A stretch of DNA of 62,258 nucleotides, taken from positions 1 through 62,258 of the forward strand of contig JACVRA010000062.1 in NCBI GenBank assembly GCA_019828545.1, written 5' to 3'. Below are positions 21,865-31,892 of this stretch, one piece after another; position 1 is the stretch's first letter; each line of letters opens with the position of its first letter. Below the pieces are notes generated by a model, which was not told where the DNA came from, made no database searches, and was given only the letters and a program-made list of their open reading frames with translations. Made by a program: the position numbers and the translations under genes. The DNA is from Paracamarosporium sp. OC-R06-R3. Lineage: Eukaryota > Ascomycota > Dothideomycetes > Pleosporales > Didymosphaeriaceae.

Positions 21865-22766
21865 CTAATGATCTTGTTTCTCCGGCTTCCACCCGTCATC
21901 GTCTTTACTCACTATAACTTCATGCACCTCCAATTTCTTTCCCATAATCTCCTTGCCATTGACAAGATCATTTTCATCCGCTCGTTTGGCTGCGTCTTCT
22001 TCGTTTCGGGCGATACCCGCTTTTACGTGCCGATAGATTAAGCGCTTCCTCGCGACATCCAAATCAACTTCCACAAACCACAATTCATCCATTAGCGCTG
22101 CGGCATCTTTCCAAGGCGGCTTGTCAAGAGAAAGGTAATTGCCTTCAAAAATGATGATGCGGATCGAAGGCGCGATGGCAATATCGTCAGCAACTACACA
22201 ACAGTGAAAAAAGTCAGCGGGATTCTTACACCAAGGCGTTGAAAGACTTGCCTGGGTCTTTTATTGCATGATCGAAAGACGGTGCAAATAAGGTTTGCGT
22301 CTCAGGACACAAAGGCTCCTTCAGCTTCTGCACAAGCTTTAAGAACGACTCGCCATCGAATGTGAACTCGGCGCCACGGCGGGCATGCGCAGAGATAGGA
22401 TCAGGTAGAGAATCGAGCTGGCGCCTTGAGAGATGGTATCCATCCATGGGGAGAAAGGCTGAAAGCGGGTTGCTGTTGTAGGTGCCGGGTGACTGTTGAG
22501 CGTGTAGCTCATTGAGGCGGTTGGAAACTATGGCCGCGAGGGTGGTCTTGCCTGCAAGAGATTTGAGGTAGTGATATTAGAAATAGTTTAGATAACTGAC
22601 ATACCAGACCCGGGAATGCCTGATACGGCTATGAGGAGGCGCTTAGAGAGCGGTATATCTTGAAATTTTTCTATGTAGTGTCAGTAGGCCTCGTCTCACA
22701 AGATTGACGGGAGTGTGAAGCTCTACCCCATGTCTTCTTCACGAGACGATTGACTTGCTCGTCCAT
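21865..22766 (-). CDS. P-loop kinase of the uridine kinase / YFH7 group
   Basis: Four exons, 22766-22727, 22670-22605, 22551-22252 and 22193-21865, give 244 residues. The Walker A motif GIPGSGKTT at 31-39 is itself split by an intron. It is followed by FLPMDGYHLSRRQLD, the substrate-side DGYH motif of uridine-kinase/phosphoribulokinase-type enzymes, then RRGAEFTFDGESF, a strand IIIFEGNYL with the Walker-B-like end, and an Arg-rich lid region (ARKRLIYRHVKAGIARNEEDA). Such fungal proteins phosphorylate a nucleoside-like or pantothenate-like small molecule; which one is unknown. The third intron begins with GC (CAG|GCAAGT) rather than GT; only this donor keeps the frame. It lies on the same strand as the GTPase-patatin gene, but no link is implied. 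Confidence 0.88.
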
Positions 22767-24310
22767 GTTGGGTGCTACCCAATGCGATGCAGATAGTGTG
22801 CTAGTTTTAATGCAACCTTCTCTAGTAGTGCAGATATATATTCGCCAAACAAGAACCTCCTGAACACTGAGCGCGCGGGTTGCCCGTTTTTGTTTTCCGG
22901 ATAAGCCTGCCGCACAAACTGCAGATCGTGAGATTGTGCCATGGTGTTGGCTGGCACGGGTCCGATGACGTCGGACCGCGGGGGATAATAATGCACGTGA
23001 CTTGACTTGAACGAACGTGTAATACTTAGTATTTAGTACTCTCGACTTGTTTTGAAGACTATAACTAGGATAGATCATGGAGACTCGATGAGATAAGACA
23101 GATGTAGTGATCATATCATATGGTTGTGGTTGGCCAATGAGACGCTGCCACAGTTAAGGGCTATAGGTGCACCCATGTGCTCTTTATCGTCGCTGATAGC
23201 ACGGCTCTGTCCAACAATATAATATTTTCCATTACAGAAGCCAGGGTTCCATACTTTCTTCCGATGATAGGCTCGAATGAGGTCCTTATCTGTTCTTGTT
23301 TGGCTTAGGTAACGCGCCGCGAACTGGGTCCCTGTTGCGCGGCCAGACTGCCCCATGGCCCTCGTACTTAGGTGCAGGCCCCTCATCTTACAGCCCTTTC
23401 TCGCTGCTGCTGCTGTCGTTGTCGTATTTTCAGCCATGAAAATCTACTATTGCGCTACATTAGTCAAATTGATATCTAATCTAGTAGCACAGATGTAGGG
23501 AAGACCGCCAACAGCACGGGTTCTGTGACGCCGCGGAAACATTCACCCTTCTAATTATATACGGACTTGGCATCTGCGTCTGGCTCTCCGGCATACATGC
23601 GATATTCAAATCTCTTCTGTCCTTATTGCAATGCAGAGCTCTTGACCTACGTGGCTAGTAGTTCATGGCATCACGCAAAATTGCCGCGTCGCCCTGTCAC
23701 GTGAGTTCTATACAGAGCATACTTCCTCGTCAATCTTTTCCTCCTCAACAACGCCATCAACCTGAAATCGCACACGCTTACCCTCTAGTAACTGTATACA
23801 AGGAGTAATTCCTTCTTCTCCGTCGCTACCTTGTTCCCTTTGTACTAGTTTCTTATCTATTTGATTCGTAACTCTTCCTCTCACGACTGGCGCTCGTACA
23901 CATACATTAGAAAACACTAGCGACCATCAACGCACGGCGCGAGCTTTTTTGCGCAATGTGGAATGTTTTTAACGGTGTACACTTTATCACGACGATGACA
24001 ACAACCTGAAACAATATGTCCAACGAATGTATTGTTAAAACGAGTGACTGTTGGGGCTACAATCTCATATCTGCATTGATCTCTTCTGTTCCTCGAATCA
24101 TCTCCAGCTTCGCAACTTCCATCAAACTCTCTGGCATTGAAGCGACACAAATGTGCTATCATGGTCACTAGACTTCGCGCACATGTCTAGCTAGGACTGT
24201 GTCGGACATTCCTTTCGCCTCAAGAGTCCATTGATATCCTTAGATAACCTTACTCCTGTTCCAGTCTGTTACACGTTAGCTTATATAATTTCTCCGCTCT
24301 GCGCTATGAC
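22767..24310. other. Intergenic stretch with one doubtful 108-codon frame
   Basis: A minus-strand frame from an ATG at 23437 to 23111 encodes 108 residues with a Thr/Ala-rich start and a basic centre. It matches nothing known and has no supporting signals, so it is not called as a gene. The rest holds nothing recognisable. Confidence 0.4.
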
Positions 24311-24586
24311 TCACACAATGTTGCCCCCGAGTGTAAAGCGGTATTTCACTGGAGCTGTCTCTTTGCTTTCTGGTATTGCCGACGCATCTACAATAGCAGT
24401 GTATCCCGTGTAGTAGCCTGTCGCATCGACTCCAGAAGCAGTGACGGTAGCAGTTGGCTCATCACCGACCCAGCTAGCAGTGATAGTGGCAATCGGCTCA
24501 TTGATCCAAGAGGCAATGGGATTTGCCACCGGAACAGCGTTGACGGCGGCGAAGATGGCTAGGAATGACACAAGAGTGAAGCCCAT
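24311..24586 (-). CDS. Small secreted protein, Cys-free, unknown function
   Basis: A single exon of 91 residues beginning with a good signal peptide (MGFTLVSFLAIFAAVNA). The mature part is about 74 residues and contains two related segments (EPIATITASWVGD and EPTATVTASGVD), so it has a short internal repeat, rich in Ala, Thr and Val. There is no cysteine, unlike most fungal effectors. A TATAAG element on the same strand at about 24671-24675 lies about 85 bases upstream of the ATG, which supports a real gene. Its position in an AT-richer, gene-poor stretch next to a decayed gene fits a lineage-specific secreted protein. Confidence 0.6.
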   Translation of the reverse strand: MGFTLVSFLAIFAAVNAVPVANPIASWINEPIATITASWVGDEPTATVTASGVDATGYYTGYTAIVDASAIPESKETAPVKYRFTLGGNIV

Positions 24587-25690
24587 GATTAGATTCTTGA
24601 GAATGAGTGATGGTCGGAGTTGTCAGGCGTGAGCTTGAAGAGCCTCGTTCTGCAGGAATACAGGGACGTCTTATACCTCCAGCTGTTGTGCGCAAGAGCT
24701 TGCTATGTTCTCGATGTTCGTTAGCCTAGTATCCCCAAAATATTTTTTTTCGGTTAATATAGATCGATGACGCTTGAAAGTGTCTTGCTTTGGGATATAC
24801 GTACGTACACCTGTGTTGTACTATGCCCTAAATCAGCAACGACAACTCGCTAGTATTTAACAGTCCGGATTTTTTGTCGGGGGCCGCGTGTCGCTGCCTT
24901 CATGCCTGAAATTGGGTTACGCCTGAGTTTGGCCGGGGCCATTCAGCTTAAAGCTCTGGACACGAGGTAACAAAAGAGGATTCCACAATTATGGTGTGCT
25001 TGTGCGCACGTGTTTCATCGGCGCAGTATGCAAAACGCTACAAGAGTAGACGTTCATAAAAACCAAAACATAGCCCGTATAGCCTGTTGAATCATAACAG
25101 AACAACATTCCGGCACGCTACAGCAGATAGGAAACAATATATTGCAGTATATTGCGAGAAGCACGTTGTATTCAGCTTTCCCGACCGTACCATATCAATT
25201 GCAGTCTCGATCCTTCGAATGTAGGACCACGCGTCCTGTGACACAGACTGGCAATACAAAGCACTCACTGGTAAGCAAAACTCGCTAAAGCGACCCTTGG
25301 TAGGAGTGTTATCGTACGTAAGGGCGAGATTTGACCACCGAGGTCTGTGTCTATTGCTCGGCGCGCAGGGGCCGTCGCTGGGCAAAGAAGCGAAGGCTGA
25401 CCTGTACTCGGTGCCAGAAATCCTAAGAAAGTCACCAGTAAACATTTTGGGAATATCAGCCTTAGCACAACTCCGGTTTCAAAGTCAACATTAAGATCCA
25501 CTTAGGCTGACACATATGTGTAGATTCTCCGTCTCACCCACGAAGCCTCGCCTGACTGTTTACATATACCTGCAAACATGAAATTAATCAAATACCCATA
25601 GTAGCATCCACATAGATTTTCGTCACTTTTTCGCGTTGTATTCCTCAAGGGCTTCTGCTTTACGTCACCGTGGGCAGTATAAAAGTGCGC
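24587..25690. other. AT-richer gene-poor stretch
   Basis: Overlapping short frames on both strands at 25092-25501 were examined; neither is convincing. It may contain further remains of decayed genes such as those at 25700-26565, but nothing specific was recognised. Confidence 0.4.
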
Positions 25691-25699
25691 AAAAAAACT

Positions 25700-25935
25700 G
25701 TTTAGCCACACAAAGATACAATGTTTCGCCAATATCGCTTGGAAATATTTTGACCTAACATTAGCTCCTTTGGTATTCCTAGGAATGTTATTCCCGTGCT
25801 ACAAGAGTAAGTTCTTTGCTTAGAAGTATATTTGATGCAGCTTTCAATGTCACTATATTGTATGAGATTCGTGCCATGCAAGCGCTTTTGTCCAACATTT
25901 GACCAAATTAGCATAACTAAACATACCAGCACTCA
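25700..25935 (-). pseudogene. Possible relict of an alpha/beta-hydrolase (SERAC1/DUF676-like) segment
   Basis: Read on the minus strand, pieces in two frames resemble the segment after the nucleophile of fungal SERAC1/DUF676-type hydrolases: KALAWHESHTI, then SDIESC and, after an acceptor-like TTGTAG, TGITFLGIPKE, which recalls the common YSDI-C-x-GIIFLGTPH pattern. Stops and a frame change separate the pieces and the GHSLGG elbow is not seen. The similarity is short and read by eye, so this is a weak call. Confidence 0.25.
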
Positions 25936-26139
25936 ACTTAGGCTTTGCTCATACAAAATTGCGACTTACATCAGTATATATGAACCAATTTGATATTCTC
26001 TTTGGAGGCACTCCACGAACCCCACCAAAACAATCCTGGTTATTGAGATCATCCTTTTGGACATGCTTGAACTCTTTGCTTACAAGTCTTTAGAAGAAAG
26101 TTCTGCAAGATTTCAACTGTCTTTTCTAATACTACTTAC

Positions 26140-26565
26140 ACGGGACGCCGGCATCAGAAGTTTGTAGGGCGCCAAGCTTTTCTTCGACCACTTTAAAATT
26201 AAGAAGATCGGCTCCAAAGATGCTCTGGAAGTTAGAGGGTGCCCTCGTATACATCTTTATATCTTCGTTTTTGTTTCACGTTTAGTAAACAACCGATCTA
26301 GATGATAGGTCGCATTTGATGCAATTACATGAAACTCGGCCAGGTCTAAGCTGAGGGTATCCTCGTACCCATACAAGGCTCGCTACAATGCTTCTCTAGC
26401 CTCAGCCAGCTTGTCTTGATTCATATAGAGACACCTAAGTTACTGATCGTCTCGAGCGTTGACGTATGTTCTAGGACTCTCTCTTCCCCTTTAAGCGCTC
26501 ACCGTAATATCTTCCCAACATCAGACAGCTTGCTTTGTCATAGAAAAGTTCTTGCCTTTCACTAT
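26140..26565 (-). pseudogene. Decayed kinesin-light-chain-type TPR repeats (relict of an NLR-like gene)
   Basis: On the minus strand the DNA reads as tandem tetratricopeptide repeats of the kinesin-light-chain type that form the C-terminus of fungal NB-ARC/NACHT-TPR proteins. Pieces in order: KLSDVGKILR-stop-ALKGEERVLEHTSTLETISN; then, after a one-base loss, LYMNQDKLAEAREAL-stop-RALYGYEDTL; then NATYHLDRLFTKR; then MYTRAPSNFQSIFGAD and VVEEKLGALQTSDAG. Against the family consensus the two stops sit where Arg (CGA) and Gln (CAG) are expected, so both are C-to-T changes, and the frame shifts at least twice. No NB-ARC or effector domain was found on either side, so only the tail survives. It is non-functional as a protein gene. 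Confidence 0.72.
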
Positions 26566-26927
26566 ATACTACCTGCCATGATTTCTGTATAACAAAGAAG
26601 TGTTCTGTCATGTGACGCGCGCTCTACCTAGGTACGACCAAATGATCAAAGCTCGAATGTTGTCTACCTTTACACTACCTGTTTATTTTTTTGATAACAA
26701 GCGGTGACTAATCATCTGCCTTATTTTCTAGCCAAACAATTGGGCGATTGGGTGCTACGTATGGTCAAGCCACCCTCATCAAGTTGATTGTATCAATAAG
26801 AAACACGTAACGACATCGAGGCTGATTCACCGCAGGCTCAACCCGGTGTAAATTTACCTTGACTGCTGCAACTCATATATAACCCTCTTTACACCTCACC
26901 CATTCTTTTCCTCAACCTCGGATCACT
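26566..26927. other. Promoter region of the J-domain gene
   Basis: No coding signal; contains the TATA box listed separately. Nothing recognisable of the upstream part of the decayed TPR gene remains here. Confidence 0.5.
26874..26883 (+). promoter_or_regulatory. TATA box of the J-domain gene
   Basis: CATATATAAC lies about 50 bases before the ATG at 26928 and is followed by a CT-rich start-site region (CCCTCTTTACACC). Confidence 0.55.
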
Positions 26928-28055
26928 ATGTCTAATTCTAAACTTACATATTACGACATTCTGGGTGTGCGTCCTTCAGCAAGCCTCAAGGAAATTTGGG
27001 TTGCATACAAGAAGATTGTCAGCGACAACAACCCCGAGCACCTCGGCCCTTTTAATCGACAGCGCGCCAAGAAGATCATAGAGGATGCTAATGTCGCTTG
27101 GGCTGTCCTCTCGGACTGGACAAAGAGGTCAGCCTACAACGATGACATAGGCGTGTTGCCAAAAGAAGCTACAAAACAAGCAAGCGACCAGCGACCCGAC
27201 ACCAGCTCGAAGGGATGTTTCAGTGGGTTTAGCGCAAAATCTGATTGTGGACAGGACCATACTTCTGCCCGCAATAATTTCTTTGGCCAGCGTGGAGATG
27301 ATTGCTATACGTCGCACAGCCCACGCGAGAAAGGCAGTAATCAGAGCAGTTCTTCGGAAGACAGCGACAAAGATACTGCAACCTGGGCTGATGAAGGACC
27401 GGTTTACGCCGAAGCAGCGTCTCGCTATATGCATACAAATACAGGCACGGTTATCGATATTGTCATCAGCAAGTGGCGGCTAAAAATCAACCTCTCCCCG
27501 AAATTCAGGTTTCTCAACGATGTGGTTGAGCTCTCAGATCCGGATGATAACGAGAATATCGGGTTTCAGATCAGCCTAGCACACAACCACCACTCCCGAG
27601 AAACATTCGAAGCGACCATCAACGAGCTCGCCGTGAAAATCGAACGTCTTCCCGAAGATATTGGAGGAGGAAAAGGAAAGTCAGCTTGGGGTATCGTTCG
27701 TCTACAAACGATCTTCAAAGAATCAATTTCTGATATGCCGACCCTCACTCTGGCCATCACTGCTGAGCCGCTATCTGCAGCTGAGTGTCGCATGCCCTGG
27801 GAGTTCGGCTTCGATTTTAATTTCAACAAAGACGTTCAAGCTCACAAGCGGGGTACATGCTTGATCTTCAACCGCGAGAAATATCCCGATTACTTCCAGG
27901 TTTACGTCGGCGCCGAAAGCCCAGAGTTCGAGCTCAAAAAAGACAAGAACGTAAGCGCTAATAATTTCAAGAATTTGGGGGACGACAAAATAGTGAAGTT
28001 CAAGTATGGCAGTGTGGAGATGTGGCGTTGGGCTGCTGTGGGCTGGAAAGACTGA
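26928..28055 (+). CDS. J-domain-like protein without HPD motif, C-terminal domain unknown
   Basis: A single exon of 375 residues. Residues 7-70 form a DnaJ J-domain by pattern: YYDILGVRPSASLKEIWVAY in helices I-II and AKKIIEDANVAWAVLSD in helix III, ending in RSAYN. The HPD tripeptide that activates Hsp70 is missing; the loop reads NNPEHLG. A Ser/Asp-rich linker of about 90 residues follows, then a C-terminal region of about 210 residues with a repeated strand-like character and an aromatic end (MWRWAAVGW), not recognised. Loss of HPD suggests it does not stimulate Hsp70 in the usual way. It is an accessory-looking gene next to a decayed one. Confidence 0.75.
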   Translation: MSNSKLTYYDILGVRPSASLKEIWVAYKKIVSDNNPEHLGPFNRQRAKKIIEDANVAWAVLSDWTKRSAYNDDIGVLPKEATKQASDQRPDTSSKGCFSGFSAKSDCGQDHTSARNNFFGQRGDDCYTSHSPREKGSNQSSSSEDSDKDTATWADEGPVYAEAASRYMHTNTGTVIDIVISKWRLKINLSPKFRFLNDVVELSDPDDNENIGFQISLAHNHHSRETFEATINELAVKIERLPEDIGGGKGKSAWGIVRLQTIFKESISDMPTLTLAITAEPLSAAECRMPWEFGFDFNFNKDVQAHKRGTCLIFNREKYPDYFQVYVGAESPEFELKKDKNVSANNFKNLGDDKIVKFKYGSVEMWRWAAVGWKD

Positions 28056-28917
28056 AGTAGAAGGCGAAACGGAAAGCCCGGATTAGTATCAGTGGAATGG
28101 TCCAGTGTTCTTATGTTTTGGAAGGTCTTGCTTGGATAATAATGGAATGGAGTTGCGTGTGGATCCGAATCCTTTGACAATAGTATCTTGTCAGGGATTC
28201 ACCTCATCGGGCCGTAGCGGCATTTAATGAAGATGAACTGCCATTTTGTTCGCAGATCAGGTTTTGACAACAATACGCAAACTTCGAGGATGATCAAACA
28301 GTACATCTTCGACCAAATGTTTTTGTTTCTAAAGCGACGGAGAAGGAGGCCTTGGAACCAGAGCTTGGGATAATCCTCCTGGAAAGTTGAGCGCGATCAA
28401 TTATCTTCCTAACGGCTCATCCTCGTTATGACCAGCAACACATCTAAATAGCTGAAGAAAGCTTTGATCCTGTCTGATCACTTTGACAACAGGTGCTCTT
28501 CTGAAATACTAGGGAAACAGTAGCAAAAAAGTAACCTCATCCGCAGTATCGGAACGGCGAGTGGTTCAAGTGGTGTTAGAGTTAGCGGCATTGCCACAGC
28601 CACGCGTAAGAGCGAGCTTTCGCTTTTCATAGTCGCAATCTCACGCAGGCATCCACAGATACCCATAGATTCCTTGAGGAACGTAGCGATGAACTAGAAA
28701 TTATGATTGCAACTTTCAGCTAGTGACTTCTCGATACCCTAAGGGCGAAAAAGGTGAACAAGAGCAATTCGTACGACCATGGAGGACGGGATAGGATTGT
28801 GTCCACTGTATACGGACTATTGATTGCAGAGCCCCTTCTAAAAGTGCAAGCATGACGAGGTATCACAAAGGATCAAGAAGTTGTCAAGATAGTGTGAACA
28901 TAAAAAAATGGGGAATC
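28056..28917. other. Convergent intergenic region
   Basis: 3' sides of the J-domain gene and the PTH11-like receptor gene. No supported gene. Confidence 0.5.
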
Positions 28918-30711
28918 TCATTGCTCATGATAATGCTGAAAGGGTATACTTCTTCTCCTCTGCGCCAGGCTCTCCATACTATGTTTACTAGGGTTAAACT
29001 TGAATGCTTGCAACGTCTGGATCTCTTCCCTTAGCTGCTCGGGACTCATATAATCCCTCGTTATCCGATTTGTCGGACTTCGTATACTTTCGTGTATATT
29101 GCTACTTGATGCTTTTGACATGTGTAGCGGCTGCGGTACAGTCTTTGTGCTGTTATCTCTGCTTAAAGCGGGAGTTTGGGCGGCAGAGTTGGGCCCCATA
29201 GACTGCGAGTACATGCTACTGCCGGATGAGGGTGGACCGAGGTGCGTGTATCGTTGTTCACGAGGAAGCTCGAACTCTTCGTTAATGGAGGCTGGGCTTT
29301 GTTGGAGCTGGTTTATTTCGACGAACTGGTTGGGGGGTTGGGGCTGCTGCATGCTCCTTTGAGAGGTGCTATGCATAGTGTCGCTTCGTGATTGATTGAA
29401 GGTGTTGTTTCGAGATTTCTCGCTTCGGGACAAGTTAAAGGTGCCGCTTCGAGACATGCTGCTCAAACCGCTGCGTAGAGAGTTGAACGGCGAAGAGGCT
29501 TTGGACATAGCGCTCTTGATCTTCTTGCCTTTAGCCTGGATCAACTTGGGGAGGCACAGGGCGCATGCGACAACAAATCCGAGCGTGCATTCAGCCTCTG
29601 TCCATAGCCCTATGAACAGAGCATTGTGTGAGACGTCGGCTTCGGTAATTACAGGAGCTATTTTGACCGTGAACACAATGCGCATAGCTGACGCAATGCA
29701 TGCCCTGAGTACTCATCAGTACGATTTGCTTCATATTTCTTACAGTACTCACAGCAATCCGGTAGCAAATAGCAATGTGACGGCGATCTTACGACCCAGG
29801 GGGACATTTAGTGACCACAGGCCAGAAGTTGGGAGTATAAGGATAATGATATCCGATGCCATATTAAAAGCGCCTTGAGCCAAGGTGATGTCGTTCACAT
29901 CGGAACACTTGGCATCGGGTGTAAGCTTATCCCAGATGGCTTTCCTGGGATGGCAGTAAAATGCTGTCCAGAAAACCAGTACGGTATAAAGAATGATGCA
30001 GGAGATGATTGTTCCCCAAGCACCGAAAAACATGGCCCGGTTTATACTGCGGCTGGGCGCGAAAAGGCGAAGATATTGGACCAGGATTGCCATCTTTACG
30101 AAGAAGCTTAGGGGACAATATACTAGTTGCCCTATGTTCGCCCACTGTTCGGGTTAGCTCAGCGCACAATTATGAAGGATCGTTTTGGGGTCATACATAG
30201 AGCTGGTGGAACAGTTGGTCATTTGTAACCTGCCATTGATGTACGCCAGAACCCCATTTCACCATCTGGTAGCCGATTCCCACTTCTGCTAAGATGAGAG
30301 GCTGCTGTGGGTTAGCTACTGTGATATAGGTGTGTCTCCTCGTGACGTACGAAGGTTAAGAACAGGAAGTCTAGCTGCGTGTTAATGGCCAAGTTCGTTT
30401 CATTCGACTGCAAAAGGGTACGTACAGTCTGCAAGCTCGAAAGATCTGACGATTGCCAGCTTGGTGTATACTCGGATTATCAGAAAGATTCCAGCAGAAG
30501 CAATGCAGGCAATCGCGACAATCAGAAACCAGTTTTGATCCGGCCCATCCACTGTCATAGTTCTGTCCGCTCCAGGCGGTACAGCGTCGCCCATCATACC
30601 CGGTAGCGCGAGTAGTATAGGCCTCGGGTCTACGCCAGGTGGTATTCCCAGTTGAGCGGCCAGCTTCGCTGGATCTTCTCTGGCGACAACGCCATTGGCG
30701 ATGGGCGCCAT
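28918..30711 (-). CDS. PTH11-like integral membrane receptor (fungal rhodopsin-like 7-TM domain)
   Basis: Five exons, 30711-30426, 30370-30351, 30304-30197, 30144-29753 and 29704-28918, give 530 residues. Seven hydrophobic helices span about residues 55-330; the family marks are visible: WFLIVAIACIASAGIFLIIR in helix I, the ELADY turn, VKWGSGVHQW in the loop, FFVKMAILVQYLRLF in helix III, a FNMASDIIILILPTSGLW helix and ALFIGLWTEAECTLGF. A cytoplasmic tail of about 190 Ser/Gln-rich residues follows, with repeated S-R-S phosphorylation-like sites. These proteins sense surface or chemical cues at the plasma membrane. No CFEM domain is present. Exon 2 is only 20 bases long. The frame is open upstream to a TTG at 30744, so the ATG at 30711 is used. 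The third exon could begin three bases later (CAGCAG). Confidence 0.85.
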
Positions 30712-31892
30712 CTCGTGTTCGTGGTCGTGTTTGTGGTCGCACAAACAGTAGGAGCCAGTTTGGCGTAAGCAGTAAAGTGGGACACGAGTCGATCAAGAAC
30801 CGGTAGACGGGTAGTAGCAGTAGTTGTGCATATTAAGAGAGATGGAATCGGACTTTGGGAGTACTCCTGACTACTTTCCGGACCCTTGCTGGGGCTTTGA
30901 ATATTTCCTGAAACGGGCAGTATGAGGCACCCTACAAAATTGCTAGAAGCACAAATGGAAAAGTGGCGTTGAGGACCGGATGGACACTTGCTTGCACCTT
31001 ATAGAATGCCGTACAATGAGGTTTGCCATCCGGCTTTGAGGCAAGCATATCGCACACGACTGCACTGTGCGACAACTGGGCGCCATGTTGTTCGCGCGAA
31101 TGTAGAATCTGTCACTGTCGGAGGTTTAAGTGAGGTTGGGGGCCGTAGCTGGGATGATCGACAAGCGAGCCGCTGTGTGATTGGTCCGGACTTCAGTTAG
31201 TGAAGTCTTCAACCCCGATGCCAGCGAACGCCTTACAACGTGGTATGAGGTATATTGCTGTAGCACGTGGCAGGGAGGCTGAGAGTCCGTTTCTCGAAGC
31301 CGTCTGATGTGTGAGATGGCCCGTAATACAGCCTCCCGTGGCCCAGGTATCAGGCTGCCGGCGTTCGAGAACGCAGGAACTTCTACATTAAAGTGGGAGC
31401 CGCATGTCTCCACGTGGTGTGCCTATTCTTAGAACGATACAGATCGAGCCACCTGGAGTAACTCCAGGTGGCAGAGAATTTTTCCTTCACACAAAAGTGC
31501 CGTCAAGTGGTTGTCGCGTACCTGGCAGTAGGTAGAACGGATTTTACCGCGTCGGCAGGCGTAATGCAAAGTGCACATGTCCCTCCTCTCCGCAAGGTGG
31601 CTGACGGGTGGCGTAGACCGAAAGCTCTGCATTCGTTCATCGGTTGATGCCCCTTGAATGACTGGAGGTTTGTAACCAGGCTGAGCCCGCGGTCTGACAC
31701 GTCAGCACAGTAGCTTTTGTCCATCGGACTGTTGCCGATGGCTGGACTCGAACTCAGTTTGGATACGTGGAGTGCACATCTGAAGTTTTGCTTGATTTTA
31801 GGCCGCGATTGTAAAATATCAAAGGCGACAGAGAGGTAAACACTAATGATAGCTACTGTGGAAGGGTAGGGTTGAAGCCGTGCAGGTCGCGG
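30712..31892. other. Intergenic stretch rich in short inverted repeats
   Basis: No coding signal was seen on either strand. Three perfect hairpins lie within 560 bases (31189-31207, 31448-31472, 31713-31733); the strongest is listed separately. Confidence 0.45.
31448..31472. repeat. Perfect 12-bp inverted repeat with one-base centre
   Basis: GCCACCTGGAGT and its exact reverse complement are separated by a single A. This could fold as a cruciform or, if transcribed, a tight hairpin, or be a binding site for a dimeric regulator. It lies 420 bases downstream of the HCCA-isomerase-like gene's stop. Confidence 0.8.

Noticed and set aside
23111..23437. 108-codon minus-strand frame with ATG
   Set aside because: No recognisable domain, no signal peptide, odd composition and no splice or promoter support; left as a doubtful frame.
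25092..25501. Overlapping frames of 65-117 codons on both strands
   Set aside because: Neither translation resembles a protein family, and the two strands cannot be told apart by quality.
31681..31760. tRNA-like B-box (GTTCGAGTC) on the minus strand
   Set aside because: The flanking bases do not pair as a T-stem and no cloverleaf can be drawn.
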